Source of the DNA: Paenibacillus terricola
GTDB taxonomy: Bacteria > Bacillota > Bacilli > Paenibacillales > Paenibacillaceae
Direction of reading: 5' to 3'
Assembly (NCBI RefSeq): GCF_014779765.1
Contig: NZ_JACXZA010000004.1
Location: 558,001 to 622,000, forward strand
Length of the DNA stretch: 64,000 bases
The translations under genes were made by a program, and so were the position numbers. Below the pieces are notes generated by a model. The model saw only the letters and a program-made list of their open reading frames with translations. It was not told the origin of the DNA and made no database searches. Shown here one piece after another: positions 54,034 through 63,933 of the stretch (its first letter is position 1; every line of letters starts with the position of its first letter).

Positions 54034-54059
54034 GTGCCCTAACGACGTTCCGTAGACCA

Positions 54060-55985
54060 CTAGAGAAATACACAAGTGGATTTGTCAGGAAACATATTAA
54101 AGTAATTAGGGGAAAACGAGCGGTAATCGGTTTTGTCCGCGTTTTCTTTAATTCTACCTATTACATCCAAACTTGGAGCTGTAGCAAACGCAGCCTTGTA
54201 AAACATTGTTCCATCAGATGTATTGCCGTTATTGTAGTACCATTGACCAACATTAGCATGCCCTTGTGCTTGTAAAGCTTCATTATCCAGTAATATGCTG
54301 TAGAGATCGATTGCTAATTCTATCAGTCCATGATCATAAAACCAATTAGCTATAAAATTTATTGTTTCCGTATTCGCCATATTTTGTATAAGAGCTGTAT
54401 ATTCGGCGATATATTCATATTTCCACATGTTTAATATTACATTTGCCAATAATTCTTCGTTTTCGATAATAGTTTCTTGGTTCCAATCTTTTTGTTCAAG
54501 GACTAACATTGCTTGAACAGAGAGTTGCTTGCATACTTCGAAGTTATACCAGCTCGCCGGTATGAAATTAAGATTCTTGCTAAGAATGGCTGAGGTAACT
54601 GCTAACGAATCAGGTACAGATTGAAGGTCATGTTGAATGTACTCGTGAAGCGATTCTTTTTGAGACATTCTTCTGATTAGTAAATCGGATATATCTAGAT
54701 TTATATGTAATTCATCTATTTGATATCCATAATGTTCAATGAGCTTGCGGTTTCCGATTTTCAATGAAATTTTAAATAAAACGATGGAATTAAGCTGATC
54801 TTGTGGCGGGTATATTCGCTCAATGAAAGGAATCACCGCATCAACAGGTTCAAATAGTAGTAGATGCTCAATAAGGCGCTGCAGAACGTTATAGTTTTTG
54901 GGCTGCAACTGTAGTGTCTTCACCCAATGATTTATGGCTCTCGAGAAGTCTCCTCTTTTACGTGCGATTTCGGCTAACATCTGATGTGGAACGATTTGTG
55001 CATAGGTTGGTTGAACGGGTTTGTGTTGAAGTGATCTACCATTCGATACAAATCGATTTGAGATGTCAATACAATGCAGAAACTTCTCCTCAGCTGCAGT
55101 CCATAGACCTAACGTTTCATAAAGCAGGCCCTCCATACAGTGGAGATCCGTATTGAGTGGGGCTAGTTTAATTTCCTTTTTCAAGAGGGATGAAGCTTCA
55201 CTATGTTTGCCCTCTTTTAGAAGTAATGAAATGTACCGGTCTAGAAGATGATAGTACCATGCATCAGCTGGTTTGGATTTTGCATAAGAACGTCGATATA
55301 TGGTCAATGCCTCGCTATTACGTTCAGCATTACTATATTCATTTCCGAGCGTAAAACAGAAGTACGGATCATGCTGTTTTTCAATTGTATTTATTTTCTC
55401 GAATAAGGCTAGGTTACGCTCCGACTTATTCTTGTTACGTACGATAGAATCAGTATAGCCAGTATGATAAATAGTAGTTGTGATCGGCAATGGCGAGAAA
55501 GAAATATGTCCTAGATTTGAAACGAGTTGCTCGTGAATGATACCGTTATAACGGATGGAACCGTCATTGAAAAATAAACGGGCTCCCGTCGAGGCCATTA
55601 CATTTTGTTCGTCATAACCACTTCCGGTAAAATTCAAAATATTCAAGGTGAATCCGATTGGGTGGTTTATATTAGCGTTGTTCTGTAATAGGTCACGAAG
55701 TTGCTGATGTCCATCTGTGCTCATATACTCATCGGCATCCAGAACTAGGATCCATTTACCTGTGGCGTGGCGGATAGATTCGTTGCGTGCAGCCGCAAAA
55801 TCATTATTCCAGCAGAAATCGTATACGCGATCGGTGTATTGAAGCGCAATTTGTTTTGTTTGGTCGTTAGAACCCGTATCAACAATAATGATTTCATCTA
55901 CAAGCGTTTTCACGCTATCCAGACATCGGGCCAGGACATTCTCTTCATTCTTGACGATCATACATAACGATATTAAATTGCACAT
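54060..55985 (-). CDS. Family 2 glycosyltransferase with TPR repeats
   Basis: A 641-residue cytoplasmic protein. The N-terminal GT2 domain (residues 1-220) begins ISLCMIVKNEENVLARCL, with IIIVDTGSNDQT, RNESIRHATGKWILVLDADEY (DxD metal-binding motif) and HTGYTDS. After residue 230 there are helix-pair repeats of TPR type (EALTIYRRSYAKSKPADAW, LEGLLYETLGLWTAAEEKF-like). TGGAGGACCT precedes ATG 55985. A SigD-type promoter lies just upstream, and the gene is located among flagellar genes. GT-TPR proteins in such positions are known flagellin or surface protein glycosylators; this substrate is an inference. Confidence 0.85.
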   Translation of the reverse strand: MCNLISLCMIVKNEENVLARCLDSVKTLVDEIIIVDTGSNDQTKQIALQYTDRVYDFCWNNDFAAARNESIRHATGKWILVLDADEYMSTDGHQQLRDLLQNNANINHPIGFTLNILNFTGSGYDEQNVMASTGARLFFNDGSIRYNGIIHEQLVSNLGHISFSPLPITTTIYHTGYTDSIVRNKNKSERNLALFEKINTIEKQHDPYFCFTLGNEYSNAERNSEALTIYRRSYAKSKPADAWYYHLLDRYISLLLKEGKHSEASSLLKKEIKLAPLNTDLHCMEGLLYETLGLWTAAEEKFLHCIDISNRFVSNGRSLQHKPVQPTYAQIVPHQMLAEIARKRGDFSRAINHWVKTLQLQPKNYNVLQRLIEHLLLFEPVDAVIPFIERIYPPQDQLNSIVLFKISLKIGNRKLIEHYGYQIDELHINLDISDLLIRRMSQKESLHEYIQHDLQSVPDSLAVTSAILSKNLNFIPASWYNFEVCKQLSVQAMLVLEQKDWNQETIIENEELLANVILNMWKYEYIAEYTALIQNMANTETINFIANWFYDHGLIELAIDLYSILLDNEALQAQGHANVGQWYYNNGNTSDGTMFYKAAFATAPSLDVIGRIKENADKTDYRSFSPNYFNMFPDKSTCVFL

Positions 55986-56022
55986 AGGTCCTCCAGAAGA
56001 TGTGTCGTTGATTCTATTTAAT

Positions 56023-56050
56023 ATATCGGATTGCAGCCATGTGTCAATTA
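56023..56050 (-). promoter_or_regulatory. SigD-type promoter of the glycosyltransferase gene
   Basis: On the minus strand: TAAT (plus 56047-56050), 16 bases, TCCGATAT (plus 56023-56030). It differs by one base each from the SigD -35 and -10. The leader would be about 30 bases. Confidence 0.65.
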
Positions 56051-56099
56051 ATCAAAGAACGCAACGGCATTTGCGTTCTACAGATAGGCCGGATGCTTC

Positions 56100-56148
56100 C
56101 TTAAAAATAACAAAAGCGATTGATCGAGGGATGCAATCGCTTTTGTTA
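56100..56148 (-). terminator. Terminator of the subtilase gene
   Basis: A 14-bp perfect stem pairs 56109-56122 with 56134-56147 (AACAAAAGCGATTG / CAATCGCTTTTGTT). On the minus strand a U-rich run follows. Confidence 0.85.
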
Positions 56149-56153
56149 AGTGG

Positions 56154-59100
56154 TTATTGAACAGTTACGTTGATTGTTGCCACCGTTTGAAATCCTGCAG
56201 CGTCGATAACGGTTATTTTAACCGTATAGATTCCTGCAGCTGCTGCGACGTTGGTTGATTTTGTGCCGTTCCAAGCTGCTGTATAAGAGCCGGCATCTTG
56301 TTGAGTACTAGATTGAATAGTTCGAACTAACGTGTTCGTAGAAGTATACACAGCGATCGTTACTTTGCTTGCCTCGGAGATTGTATATCCGATTGTTGTC
56401 GTTCCGCCAACTGCAATCGTCATCGGGGATGCCGATAAATTAGTTACGCTAGGAGCGGTTTTATCAGTATCGATCGTGCCGGACGCTTCCTCAGCCGAGT
56501 GGCCCTCAAGATCAATGGCATTAATCTTGTAAGTATACGTGCCATCCTCGACAAGTGCTCCTGCATCGTTCTTGCCATTCCAAGCAATTGATTTGGCGCC
56601 GGCAGTTGTAGCGGCTTGATACAGTGTCCGTACAAGAATGCCTTCAGCATTATAAATGTTAATCGTTACATTGGCTTCCTCGGACAACGTGTACTTAATG
56701 GTAGCGGTTGATGTTCCGGTCACTTTCAACAAAGCAGGCGTTGCACTTACGGACGTAATCTTTGGAGCGCCAGTCTCAATATCGAACGGAACCGACTGTG
56801 TACTAGTGAAGCCGACAGCATCTGTTGTCGTTACTTTGATGGAATAAGCGCCGTCGGTAGCGAATGTCGTTGTCGTAACTTTACCGTCCCATTCAACCGT
56901 TTGGGCCCCAGCTTCTGTAGCTTTGCTGCTCCAGAGCGTCTTCACCGTTGCGTTCTTGCTGTTGACAATTGCTACGGTCGTCTTGCCGCTCTCGGATACG
57001 TTAAAGCCGATCGTCAGGCTATTGCTACCGGTAGGAGCGAAGACGGAAGGTGATGCGGATAGATTGCTAATCACAGGTGTTGTTTTGTCGGTTGTGATCG
57101 TTCCCTGCGACTCAGCCGTTAGTCCGGTTCCATCCTCAACCGAAATCTTATACGTGTATGTTCCATCCTCGACAAGTGCGCCCGCATCGTTTTTGCCATT
57201 CCAAGTGATAGACTTGGTGCCAGTCGTTTGGGCTGTTGCATTCGCGAGCGTGCGAACGACATTGCCTTGTGAATTAACAATAAGAACGGTTGCGGCTACT
57301 GGTTCGGACAGCGTGTATTTTATTGTAGCATTGGCTGTCCCTGTTACCTTGAAAGGATTCGGTGTTGCGCTGACCGAAGTGATTTTCGGGGCGCCCGATT
57401 CAATTGAGAAGGAAACCGATTGCGTTGCGGTCAAACCGACAGTATCGGTCGTCGTTACTTTTAACGTATACGTTCCGTCTGGTGCAAATGCAGTTGAGGA
57501 GGTTTTACCGTCCCAAGTCAGCGTCTGAGTGCCGGTCGTTGTAGCTGCATTGCTGGCGAACGTTTTAACAGTAGCGTTACTGCTGTTAATTAATGTAACG
57601 GTTGTTTTTCCAGGTTCAGAGAGCGTGTAGTTAAAGGTAATCGAATTGCTGCCGTTAGGCTCGAATAGCTCAGTTGATGCGGCTAGCTCAGTAATCGCAG
57701 GAGCTGTGGTATCGACTGTAATGGTTCCTGTTGCTACATTGCGGAATCCAAATTCATCGATCTCCGCAGTAATGAGATAGGTATAGATTCCGTCTGGCAC
57801 AATTAATCCGGAATCGTTTTTGCCATTCCAAGCAACTGATTTTGAACCTAATGTTTGCGACACATGGTCAATAAGTGTACGTACGATGACTCCATCGGCA
57901 TTTTGAAGCGTTACTGTAATAGCGGCGTCATCGGACAATGTATATTTGATCGCTGAAGTATTCGTTCCAGTCGGCTTAAAGGGATTTACTGTTGCGCTGA
58001 CCGACGTTAAGTACGGCCCTTTATAATTGATATAACCAAACTTTTCAATTTTCGTTACGTGACCCGCGGAGTCTTTTGCCTCTACACGGTATGTATATTT
58101 ACCTTCAGCTGTGATGCCGATATTGTTGGCAGTATCATGAATAATGACCGAGTTGTATCCAGCACTCTGCGGCTCGTTCGATAAGAAGGTATACACGAGT
58201 TTATTCAGATTATTGTATGCCGTTACTGTAACTAAGCTATCTTCTGACAACTCATATTCATATCCGAATACCCCACCTTCATAATAAAAGTGTTTGAAAC
58301 CTTCCAAAGCAGGTGCTTCGCTATCGACCGTAATGGTGGCGTACTGGGTCTGGAATCCGATCCCGCTTGCTGAAGCGTCAAGCTCGATCTGGTAGTCGCC
58401 GGATGGCACGAGCGCGTTCGAATTGTTTTTGCCATTCCAGGTAAAGGTATATGTGCCGGCGCTTTTCGTGACATTGGTTTGAACAGTTTTAACCAGATTC
58501 ATGGCCGAGTCGTAGATTTTGATAGAAACAGATGCTGATTTATCCAGTGAATAGGATACAGAAGTTGTATTAGAGCCGGTTGGTCCGAATGGATTGGCCG
58601 ATATTTGATTAAATCTCAGGCCAAGCGTATTAGCATTAGGATTAGCGTTTAATGCGGCGTTAACGTCGACCAGCCCGTAGCCAAATGTGTTATCTCGTCC
58701 GACAGTGCCGAGATCAACTGTAGTCGTCATGAGCAAGCGGGTAAGGTCTGCTGTTCCGAGTTCAGGGTGATGAGACCAGACAAGAGCGGCAGCGCCTGCT
58801 ACTACAGGAGACGCCATAGATGTACCCTGCTTGTACTCGTAACCGCCGCCTGGAACGGTACTCAATATTTCGGTGCCTGGCGCGGAAATGTCGACTGTTG
58901 ATCCATAGTTGGAGAAGCTTGCCTTCTTATTGTTCTGATCCGTTGCAACGACACTAATAACATTGTCTAATGCAGCCGGATAGTTCGCAGCCGAAGAATT
59001 GTTGTTCCCCGCGGCAGCTACGACCAATACGCCATGGCTATTTGCATAATTCACGGCATCCTGCATAGCTTGCGAGTAGCTGCTGAAACCTAGGCTCATA

Positions 59101-59852
59101 TTTATAATAGAAGCGCCATGGTCAGTAGCCCATTGAATAGCCTCAATAACATCCAGTGATGATCCTGTTCCGCCGTCGTTCATTGCTTTAAGGGGCATGA
59201 TTTTGCTTGAAGCAGCAATGCCTGCTATTCCTTGGCCGTTATTCATCGTTGCAGCAATAATGCCTGCTACATGGGTGCCATGACTATGAATATCTTCCGT
59301 GTTAGTCGTATTGTCTATCGTATTATAGCCTGCTACTAGGTTGGTTACGAGATCGGGATGGTCGGAGTCAACGCCTGTGTCGATAACGGCAACGACTGTA
59401 CTTTGGCTCCCGGTGGTGGTGTTCCATGCTTGATCGGCTTTGACTCTAGGTACGTACCACTGCTCGGCATAACGTGTGTCGGATGGGTTGTCGAATACGG
59501 TGCCGATATAGTTAGGTTCTGCATACTCGACTCGTGCATCTGCCTGCAGTTTAGGCAATTCTGTAGCTACAGTGGCACCTGGAGCGAGTTCAATCGTCGA
59601 AACATCGAGTGGACCACTGGCTGCACCAGCGGCAACGTCGCCATTCACGACTTCGGCTACTGTGTCGGGATTCACGCCAGGCTTGAATTTCACGATTAGC
59701 TCTCCTTCTATATAAGGAAGGTTTGCATTGTACACCTCGCCTGACTGATTACTGGATTGCTCCCCGAATGCAACAGGGGAAGCGAAGGCGAGACTTTGCG
59801 CTGTAACTAAAGCAGCGAGCGCAATTTTCCACTTGCGAGATTTTAAAGCCAT
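56154..59852 (-). CDS. Secreted subtilisin-like protease with eight FlgD-type Ig repeats
   Basis: A 1232-residue S8 protease precursor. The signal peptide (residues 1-30) is followed by a Fervidolysin-like/inhibitor-I9-type propeptide of about 90 residues (EGELIVKFKPGV). The catalytic domain lies at about residues 130-400, with Asp158 (VIDTGVDSDHPD), His191 (HGTHVAG), oxyanion Asn283 (AAGNNN) and Ser345 (GTSMASPVVAG). The rest is eight FlgD-like Ig domains. From about residue 615 these alternate between two types, one ending WNGKNDAGALVEDGTYTYK and one WDGK..F..DG.Y.LKVTTTD. RBS CAGGAGGG precedes ATG 59852. There is no wall anchor. It is possibly SigD-linked, like B. subtilis epr. Confidence 0.92.
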   Translation of the reverse strand: MALKSRKWKIALAALVTAQSLAFASPVAFGEQSSNQSGEVYNANLPYIEGELIVKFKPGVNPDTVAEVVNGDVAAGAASGPLDVSTIELAPGATVATELPKLQADARVEYAEPNYIGTVFDNPSDTRYAEQWYVPRVKADQAWNTTTGSQSTVVAVIDTGVDSDHPDLVTNLVAGYNTIDNTTNTEDIHSHGTHVAGIIAATMNNGQGIAGIAASSKIMPLKAMNDGGTGSSLDVIEAIQWATDHGASIINMSLGFSSYSQAMQDAVNYANSHGVLVVAAAGNNNSSAANYPAALDNVISVVATDQNNKKASFSNYGSTVDISAPGTEILSTVPGGGYEYKQGTSMASPVVAGAAALVWSHHPELGTADLTRLLMTTTVDLGTVGRDNTFGYGLVDVNAALNANPNANTLGLRFNQISANPFGPTGSNTTSVSYSLDKSASVSIKIYDSAMNLVKTVQTNVTKSAGTYTFTWNGKNNSNALVPSGDYQIELDASASGIGFQTQYATITVDSEAPALEGFKHFYYEGGVFGYEYELSEDSLVTVTAYNNLNKLVYTFLSNEPQSAGYNSVIIHDTANNIGITAEGKYTYRVEAKDSAGHVTKIEKFGYINYKGPYLTSVSATVNPFKPTGTNTSAIKYTLSDDAAITVTLQNADGVIVRTLIDHVSQTLGSKSVAWNGKNDSGLIVPDGIYTYLITAEIDEFGFRNVATGTITVDTTAPAITELAASTELFEPNGSNSITFNYTLSEPGKTTVTLINSSNATVKTFASNAATTTGTQTLTWDGKTSSTAFAPDGTYTLKVTTTDTVGLTATQSVSFSIESGAPKITSVSATPNPFKVTGTANATIKYTLSEPVAATVLIVNSQGNVVRTLANATAQTTGTKSITWNGKNDAGALVEDGTYTYKISVEDGTGLTAESQGTITTDKTTPVISNLSASPSVFAPTGSNSLTIGFNVSESGKTTVAIVNSKNATVKTLWSSKATEAGAQTVEWDGKVTTTTFATDGAYSIKVTTTDAVGFTSTQSVPFDIETGAPKITSVSATPALLKVTGTSTATIKYTLSEEANVTINIYNAEGILVRTLYQAATTAGAKSIAWNGKNDAGALVEDGTYTYKINAIDLEGHSAEEASGTIDTDKTAPSVTNLSASPMTIAVGGTTTIGYTISEASKVTIAVYTSTNTLVRTIQSSTQQDAGSYTAAWNGTKSTNVAAAAGIYTVKITVIDAAGFQTVATINVTVQ

Positions 59853-59882
59853 GATAGACCCTCCTGTATGGTAATGCTTTAA

Positions 59883-59910
59883 ATATCGGCTTTAAGAAGG
59901 AGGGAAATGA
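59883..59910 (-). promoter_or_regulatory. SigD-like -10 upstream of the subtilase gene
   Basis: On the minus strand GCCGATAT (plus 59883-59890) is a perfect SigD -10. No good TAAA stands 15-16 bases upstream (TCAT at best), so the promoter is uncertain. Confidence 0.35.
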
Positions 59911-60002
59911 GAGTTTCTACTAATTTTTTATTACTAAAGTCTTGGTTTATAAGGGTCGAAAGTCCTTGTTTCATGCTCTTGTATCCGTTTTCAAAAAAAT
60001 GT

Positions 60003-60031
60003 TTGACAATTATATGAAGTCAAGGTATATT
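60003..60031 (+). promoter_or_regulatory. SigA promoter of the cold-shock gene
   Basis: TTGACA (60003-60008), 17 bases, TATATT (60026-60031): a perfect -35 and a five-of-six -10. A small GGCC/GGCC hairpin lies in the leader. Confidence 0.85.
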
Positions 60032-60092
60032 CGTGTTGTGGGCCTAACATCAAGGCCGGACACAGCATTTGAAGATGAAGGGAATGTTATGC

Positions 60093-60290
60093 ATGCAAGG
60101 TAAAGTAAAATGGTTTAACGCAGAAAAAGGCTACGGATTCATCGAGACGGAACAAGGTGGCGACGTTTTCGTACACTTCTCCGCAATCCAAGCTGAAGGC
60201 TTCAAAACGCTGGAAGAAGGCCAAGCTGTAGAATTCGACATCGTCGAAGGCGCACGTGGTCCACAAGCTGCAAACGTAGTTAAACTGTAA
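60093..60290 (+). CDS. Cold-shock protein (CspA/CspB family)
   Basis: A 65-residue single OB-fold RNA/DNA-binding protein. RNP1 (KGYGFIE) and RNP2 (VFVHFS) are complete. I chose ATG 60093, about 9 bases after GAAGGGAA at 60076-60083; this gives the normal length [13 protein letters not shown]. Longer in-frame starts at 60069 and 60084 have no RBS. It has its own promoter and terminator, so it is an independent unit inserted between the subtilase and hpf. Confidence 0.95.
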   Translation: MQGKVKWFNAEKGYGFIETEQGGDVFVHFSAIQAEGFKTLEEGQAVEFDIVEGARGPQAANVVKL

Positions 60291-60348
60291 TTATCGGCTT
60301 ATTATAAGCCCACTTCATAGATGGTGTCCACACCAGACATGAGCGACG

Positions 60349-60375
60349 AAACCCCGGGTTCCCCGGGGTTTTCTT
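60349..60375 (+). terminator. Terminator after the cold-shock gene
   Basis: AACCCCGGG (60350-60358) pairs with CCCGGGGTT (60362-60370), loop TTC, followed by TTTCTT. Confidence 0.88.
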
Positions 60376-60521
60376 ATGTCTTTCAATCGCCAGGATCAGG
60401 AAAGCTCAAAACTCGACTAATTCCATCAATTTCATAGCGAAAAGAATGCAGTATTTTGAGGGTCGGACTCGAAACAATAGAGCGTTTCCGTAATGATTTT
60501 TCAGAAAATTCACAAATAACT

Positions 60522-60561
60522 GAAAATACTTATGTTCGAGGCCGATATCATATGTTATAAT
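60522..60561 (+). promoter_or_regulatory. Overlapping SigD-like and SigA-like promoter elements of hpf
   Basis: GAAA (60522-60525), 15 bases, GCCGATAT (60541-60548) is a perfect SigD -10 with a one-base-off -35. TATAAT at 60556-60561 is a separate SigA -10 with a poor -35. Either would give a short leader. In B. subtilis hpf uses SigB and SigH, so a SigD element would be new. Confidence 0.45.
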
Positions 60562-60587
60562 AAGAACAAGTAAAGGAGGAGTGCCCC

Positions 60588-61133
60588 ATGAAATACAACA
60601 TTCGAGGTCAAAACCTACCAGTGACGGAAGCGCTGCGCGAGTACGTCGAGAAGAAGATCAGCCGCCTGGAAAAGTATTTTGAAGCACCAATCACCTCCGA
60701 AACAAACGTTACCCTATCGGTAACCAAAGGATACCACGCAGTCGAAGTTACGATACCGCTTACAGGTGTCATGCTTCGGGCAGAAGTGAAGAGCGAGGAC
60801 ATGTATGCTTCCATTGACGAAGTAGTGGACAAACTGGAACGTCAAATCCGGAAGCACAAGACGAAGGTTAATCGTAAAATCCGCAACGAGAGCGGCATTC
60901 GCACCTTCTTCAGGGATTCGGGTTCTGCCGCGCGCGTACTGGAAGATGAGGAAGACTTCGAGGTCGTTCGCACGAAGCAAGTCACGTTAAAGCCGATGGA
61001 TGTGGAAGAGGCAATCCTTCAGATGAACATGGTCGGGCATAATTTCTTCGTCTTCGCGAATGCGGATACGAAAGAGGTAAACGTCGTTTACAGACGCCAT
61101 GATGGCAGATACGGGCTTATTGAACAGAGCTAG
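60588..61133 (+). CDS. hpf: Ribosome hibernation promoting factor, long form
   Basis: A 181-residue HPF that dimerises 70S ribosomes into inactive 100S particles in stationary phase. The N-terminal ribosome-binding domain has the MKYNIRGQNLPVTEALREYV start and KLERQIRKHKTKVNRK basic helix. The C-terminal dimerisation domain ends KPMDVEEAILQMNMVGHNFFVFANADT. AAAGGAGG precedes ATG 60588. It lies before secA as in Bacillus. Confidence 0.95.
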   Translation: MKYNIRGQNLPVTEALREYVEKKISRLEKYFEAPITSETNVTLSVTKGYHAVEVTIPLTGVMLRAEVKSEDMYASIDEVVDKLERQIRKHKTKVNRKIRNESGIRTFFRDSGSAARVLEDEEDFEVVRTKQVTLKPMDVEEAILQMNMVGHNFFVFANADTKEVNVVYRRHDGRYGLIEQS

Positions 61134-61182
61134 TATATTAATGAAACGAAAATATATGCAGGACATATTCGGGTAAATCAAG

Positions 61183-61211
61183 CCCCTTTTCCTTACAGGA
61201 AGAGGGGTTTT
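61183..61211 (+). terminator. Terminator after hpf
   Basis: CCCCTTTTCCT (61183-61193) pairs with AGGAAGAGGGG (61197-61207), one T:G pair, followed by TTTTC. Confidence 0.8.
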
Positions 61212-61419
61212 CAACTATTAAGCAGCAATTGAGTCTTATGGCAATACTGGAAACGCTATTCGGCTCATTGCGACAAGGTTCACAAACTGTTACAATTTAT
61301 GCATTAAGAGATAGCGCAAAGGTCGTCATCTGATTACTCGGCGACCGCTGAGGCAGAAGACAGACATAAGTTTGACGTTTATAGAAGACGGGGAACGATG
61401 AAAGGAAGGGCGGTTGCTG

Positions 61420-63933
61420 ATGCTCGGATTGGTGAAGAAAATATTCGGCGATGCGAATGAGCGCGAGATTAAACGGTTGATGCGCACCGTCGAGGAGATT
61501 AACGGAATAGAGTCAAAGTTCACGGGACTGTCGGACGAAGAGCTGCGCGGCAAGACGGCAGAGTATAGAGCGCGCCTGGAGAAGGGCGAGGATCTGAATG
61601 ATCTGCTGCCAGAAGCGTTCGCTACCGTTCGCGAAGCGGCTAAGCGTACGCTCGGCATGCGTCATTTTGACGTACAGTTGATCGGTGGTATGGTGCTGCA
61701 CGAAGGCAAGATCTCCGAGATGAAAACCGGTGAAGGTAAAACGCTTGTCGGTACGCTGCCGGTTTATTTGAACGCGCTGCTCGGCAAGGGCGTGCACGTC
61801 GTTACGGTCAATGATTACTTGGCACAGCGCGATAGCGCGCTCATGGGTCAAGTATATGAGTTCCTTGGCTTGACAGTAGGCTGTAACCTTCATGGCCTGA
61901 CGCATGCTCAGAAACAAGAAGCCTATGCATGCGATATTACGTATGGTACGAATAACGAATTCGGATTCGACTACCTGCGCGATAACATGGTTCTTTATAA
62001 GGAACAAATGGTTCAGCGTCCGCTCTACTTCGCGATCATTGACGAAGTGGACTCCATTCTCGTCGATGAAGCAAGAACGCCGCTTATCATTTCCGGTCAA
62101 GCAGCGAAGTCAACGGAAATGTATTTTGCAGCAGACCGTTTCGTTTCGCGTTTGAAAGTGGAAGAAGACTTCACGATCGACATCAAGCTGCGTAACGTTA
62201 CAATGACTGAAGCAGGCGTTGAGAAAGCGGAGAAAGCATTCGCGATCGAGAACCTGTTCGACCACGCGAACGTTCTGCTCAATCATCATATCCAACAAGC
62301 ACTCAAAGCACATAACATTATGAAACGCGATGTTGACTATGTTGTTCAGGATGAAGAAGTAGTTATCGTCGACGAATTTACTGGCCGTCTGATGGCTGGC
62401 CGTCGTTACAGCGATGGTCTGCACCAAGCGATTGAAGCGAAGGAACAGATCAAGGTGCAGAACGAGAGCATGACGCTCGCAACGATCACGTTCCAGAACT
62501 ACTTCCGTATGTACCGCAAGCTGGCCGGCATGACGGGTACGGCGAAGACAGAGGAAGAAGAGTTCAAGAAAATTTACGGCCTCGAGGTCATTCAAATCCC
62601 GACGAACCGGACGAACATCCGTAAGGATACACCGGACGTCGTATACAAATCGGAGAATGGCAAGTTCAAAGCGGTTGTCGAAGAAATCGTCAAACGCCAT
62701 GCGAACAATCAGCCAGTGCTCGTCGGTACCGTATCGATCGAGAACTCTGAGCGTGTATCCGAGATGCTGAAGAAACGCGGCATCCAGCATAAAGTACTCA
62801 ACGCGAAGTACCATGCCGAAGAAGCAGAGATTATCTCGCACGCTGGCCAATGGGGAGCGGTTACGATCGCAACGAACATGGCTGGCCGCGGTACAGATAT
62901 TTTGCTTGGCGAGGGCGTAAGTGAACTCGGTGGTCTTCACATTATCGGTACGGAGCGCCATGAGAGCCGCCGAATCGATAATCAGCTTCGCGGTCGTGCA
63001 GGCCGTCAAGGCGACCCGGGTTCTTCGCAGTTCTATCTGTCGCTTGAAGATGAACTGATGCGCCGCTTCGGTGCGGAGAACATCATGGGCATGATGGAGC
63101 GCCTCGGCTTCGACGAAGATCAACCAATCGAGAGCCGTATGATCTCTCGTGCCGTTGAATCGGCTCAGAAGCGCGTTGAGGGCAACAACTTCGATATGCG
63201 TAAAGTTGTCCTGCAATACGACGATGTCATGAACCAACAGCGTGAAATCATCTACAAACAGCGCCGTGAAGTGCTGGAGTCGGAGAATATCCGCCTCATC
63301 GTCATTGAGATGATCAAGCCGGTTATTGAACGTATCGTTGCTGCACACTGCGAAGGCGACATTCCAGAGGAATGGGATCTGCAGGCAATTGTGGATTACG
63401 CGCATGGCAACCTGCTGCAAGAGGGCACGCTGACGAAGGAAGAGTTGTGGGGCAAGGAAACGGAAGAAATCACCGACCTGCTCTTTAGCAAAGTCGAGAA
63501 GCTGTACGACGAGCGTGAAGAACAGATCGGCACGGAGACGATGCGTGAGTTCGAGAAGGTTGTTGCGCTTCGCGCGGTAGACTCGAAGTGGATGGACCAT
63601 ATCGATGCAATGGATCAACTCCGTCAAGGTATCCACCTTCGTGCATACGGCGGTACCGATCCGCTGCGTGAGTACCAGTTCGAAGGCTTCGAGATGTTCC
63701 AAGAGATGATCGAGAACATTCAAGAAGAGATTACCAAATACATTATGAAGGCGCATGTCGAGAATAACCTCGAGCGTCAAGAAGTTGCGAAGGGTCAGAC
63801 GGAATCAGGCGGCAGCGGCGAACCAGCGGCGAAGCGTCCGGCTAAAGCTTCAGAAGCTGACCGAATCGGTCGTAACGATCCATGTCCTTGCGGCAGCGGC
63901 AAGAAATATAAGCTGTGCCACGGCAAAGCTTAA
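61420..63933 (+). CDS. secA: Preprotein translocase ATPase SecA
   Basis: An 837-residue motor of Sec export. Nucleotide-binding motifs: [13 protein letters not shown] (Walker A, about residue 103), [14 protein letters not shown] (Walker B, about 210), and the NBD2 motifs [10 protein letters not shown] and [13 protein letters not shown]. The C-terminus carries the zinc-binding SecB/membrane-type tail [17 protein letters not shown] chose ATG 61420, which gives the standard [14 protein letters not shown] start with AAAGGAAGGG at 61401-61410; the upstream TTG 61414 is too near the RBS. It exports the many signal-peptide proteins encoded nearby. Confidence 0.97.
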   Translation: MLGLVKKIFGDANEREIKRLMRTVEEINGIESKFTGLSDEELRGKTAEYRARLEKGEDLNDLLPEAFATVREAAKRTLGMRHFDVQLIGGMVLHEGKISEMKTGEGKTLVGTLPVYLNALLGKGVHVVTVNDYLAQRDSALMGQVYEFLGLTVGCNLHGLTHAQKQEAYACDITYGTNNEFGFDYLRDNMVLYKEQMVQRPLYFAIIDEVDSILVDEARTPLIISGQAAKSTEMYFAADRFVSRLKVEEDFTIDIKLRNVTMTEAGVEKAEKAFAIENLFDHANVLLNHHIQQALKAHNIMKRDVDYVVQDEEVVIVDEFTGRLMAGRRYSDGLHQAIEAKEQIKVQNESMTLATITFQNYFRMYRKLAGMTGTAKTEEEEFKKIYGLEVIQIPTNRTNIRKDTPDVVYKSENGKFKAVVEEIVKRHANNQPVLVGTVSIENSERVSEMLKKRGIQHKVLNAKYHAEEAEIISHAGQWGAVTIATNMAGRGTDILLGEGVSELGGLHIIGTERHESRRIDNQLRGRAGRQGDPGSSQFYLSLEDELMRRFGAENIMGMMERLGFDEDQPIESRMISRAVESAQKRVEGNNFDMRKVVLQYDDVMNQQREIIYKQRREVLESENIRLIVIEMIKPVIERIVAAHCEGDIPEEWDLQAIVDYAHGNLLQEGTLTKEELWGKETEEITDLLFSKVEKLYDEREEQIGTETMREFEKVVALRAVDSKWMDHIDAMDQLRQGIHLRAYGGTDPLREYQFEGFEMFQEMIENIQEEITKYIMKAHVENNLERQEVAKGQTESGGSGEPAAKRPAKASEADRIGRNDPCPCGSGKKYKLCHGKA

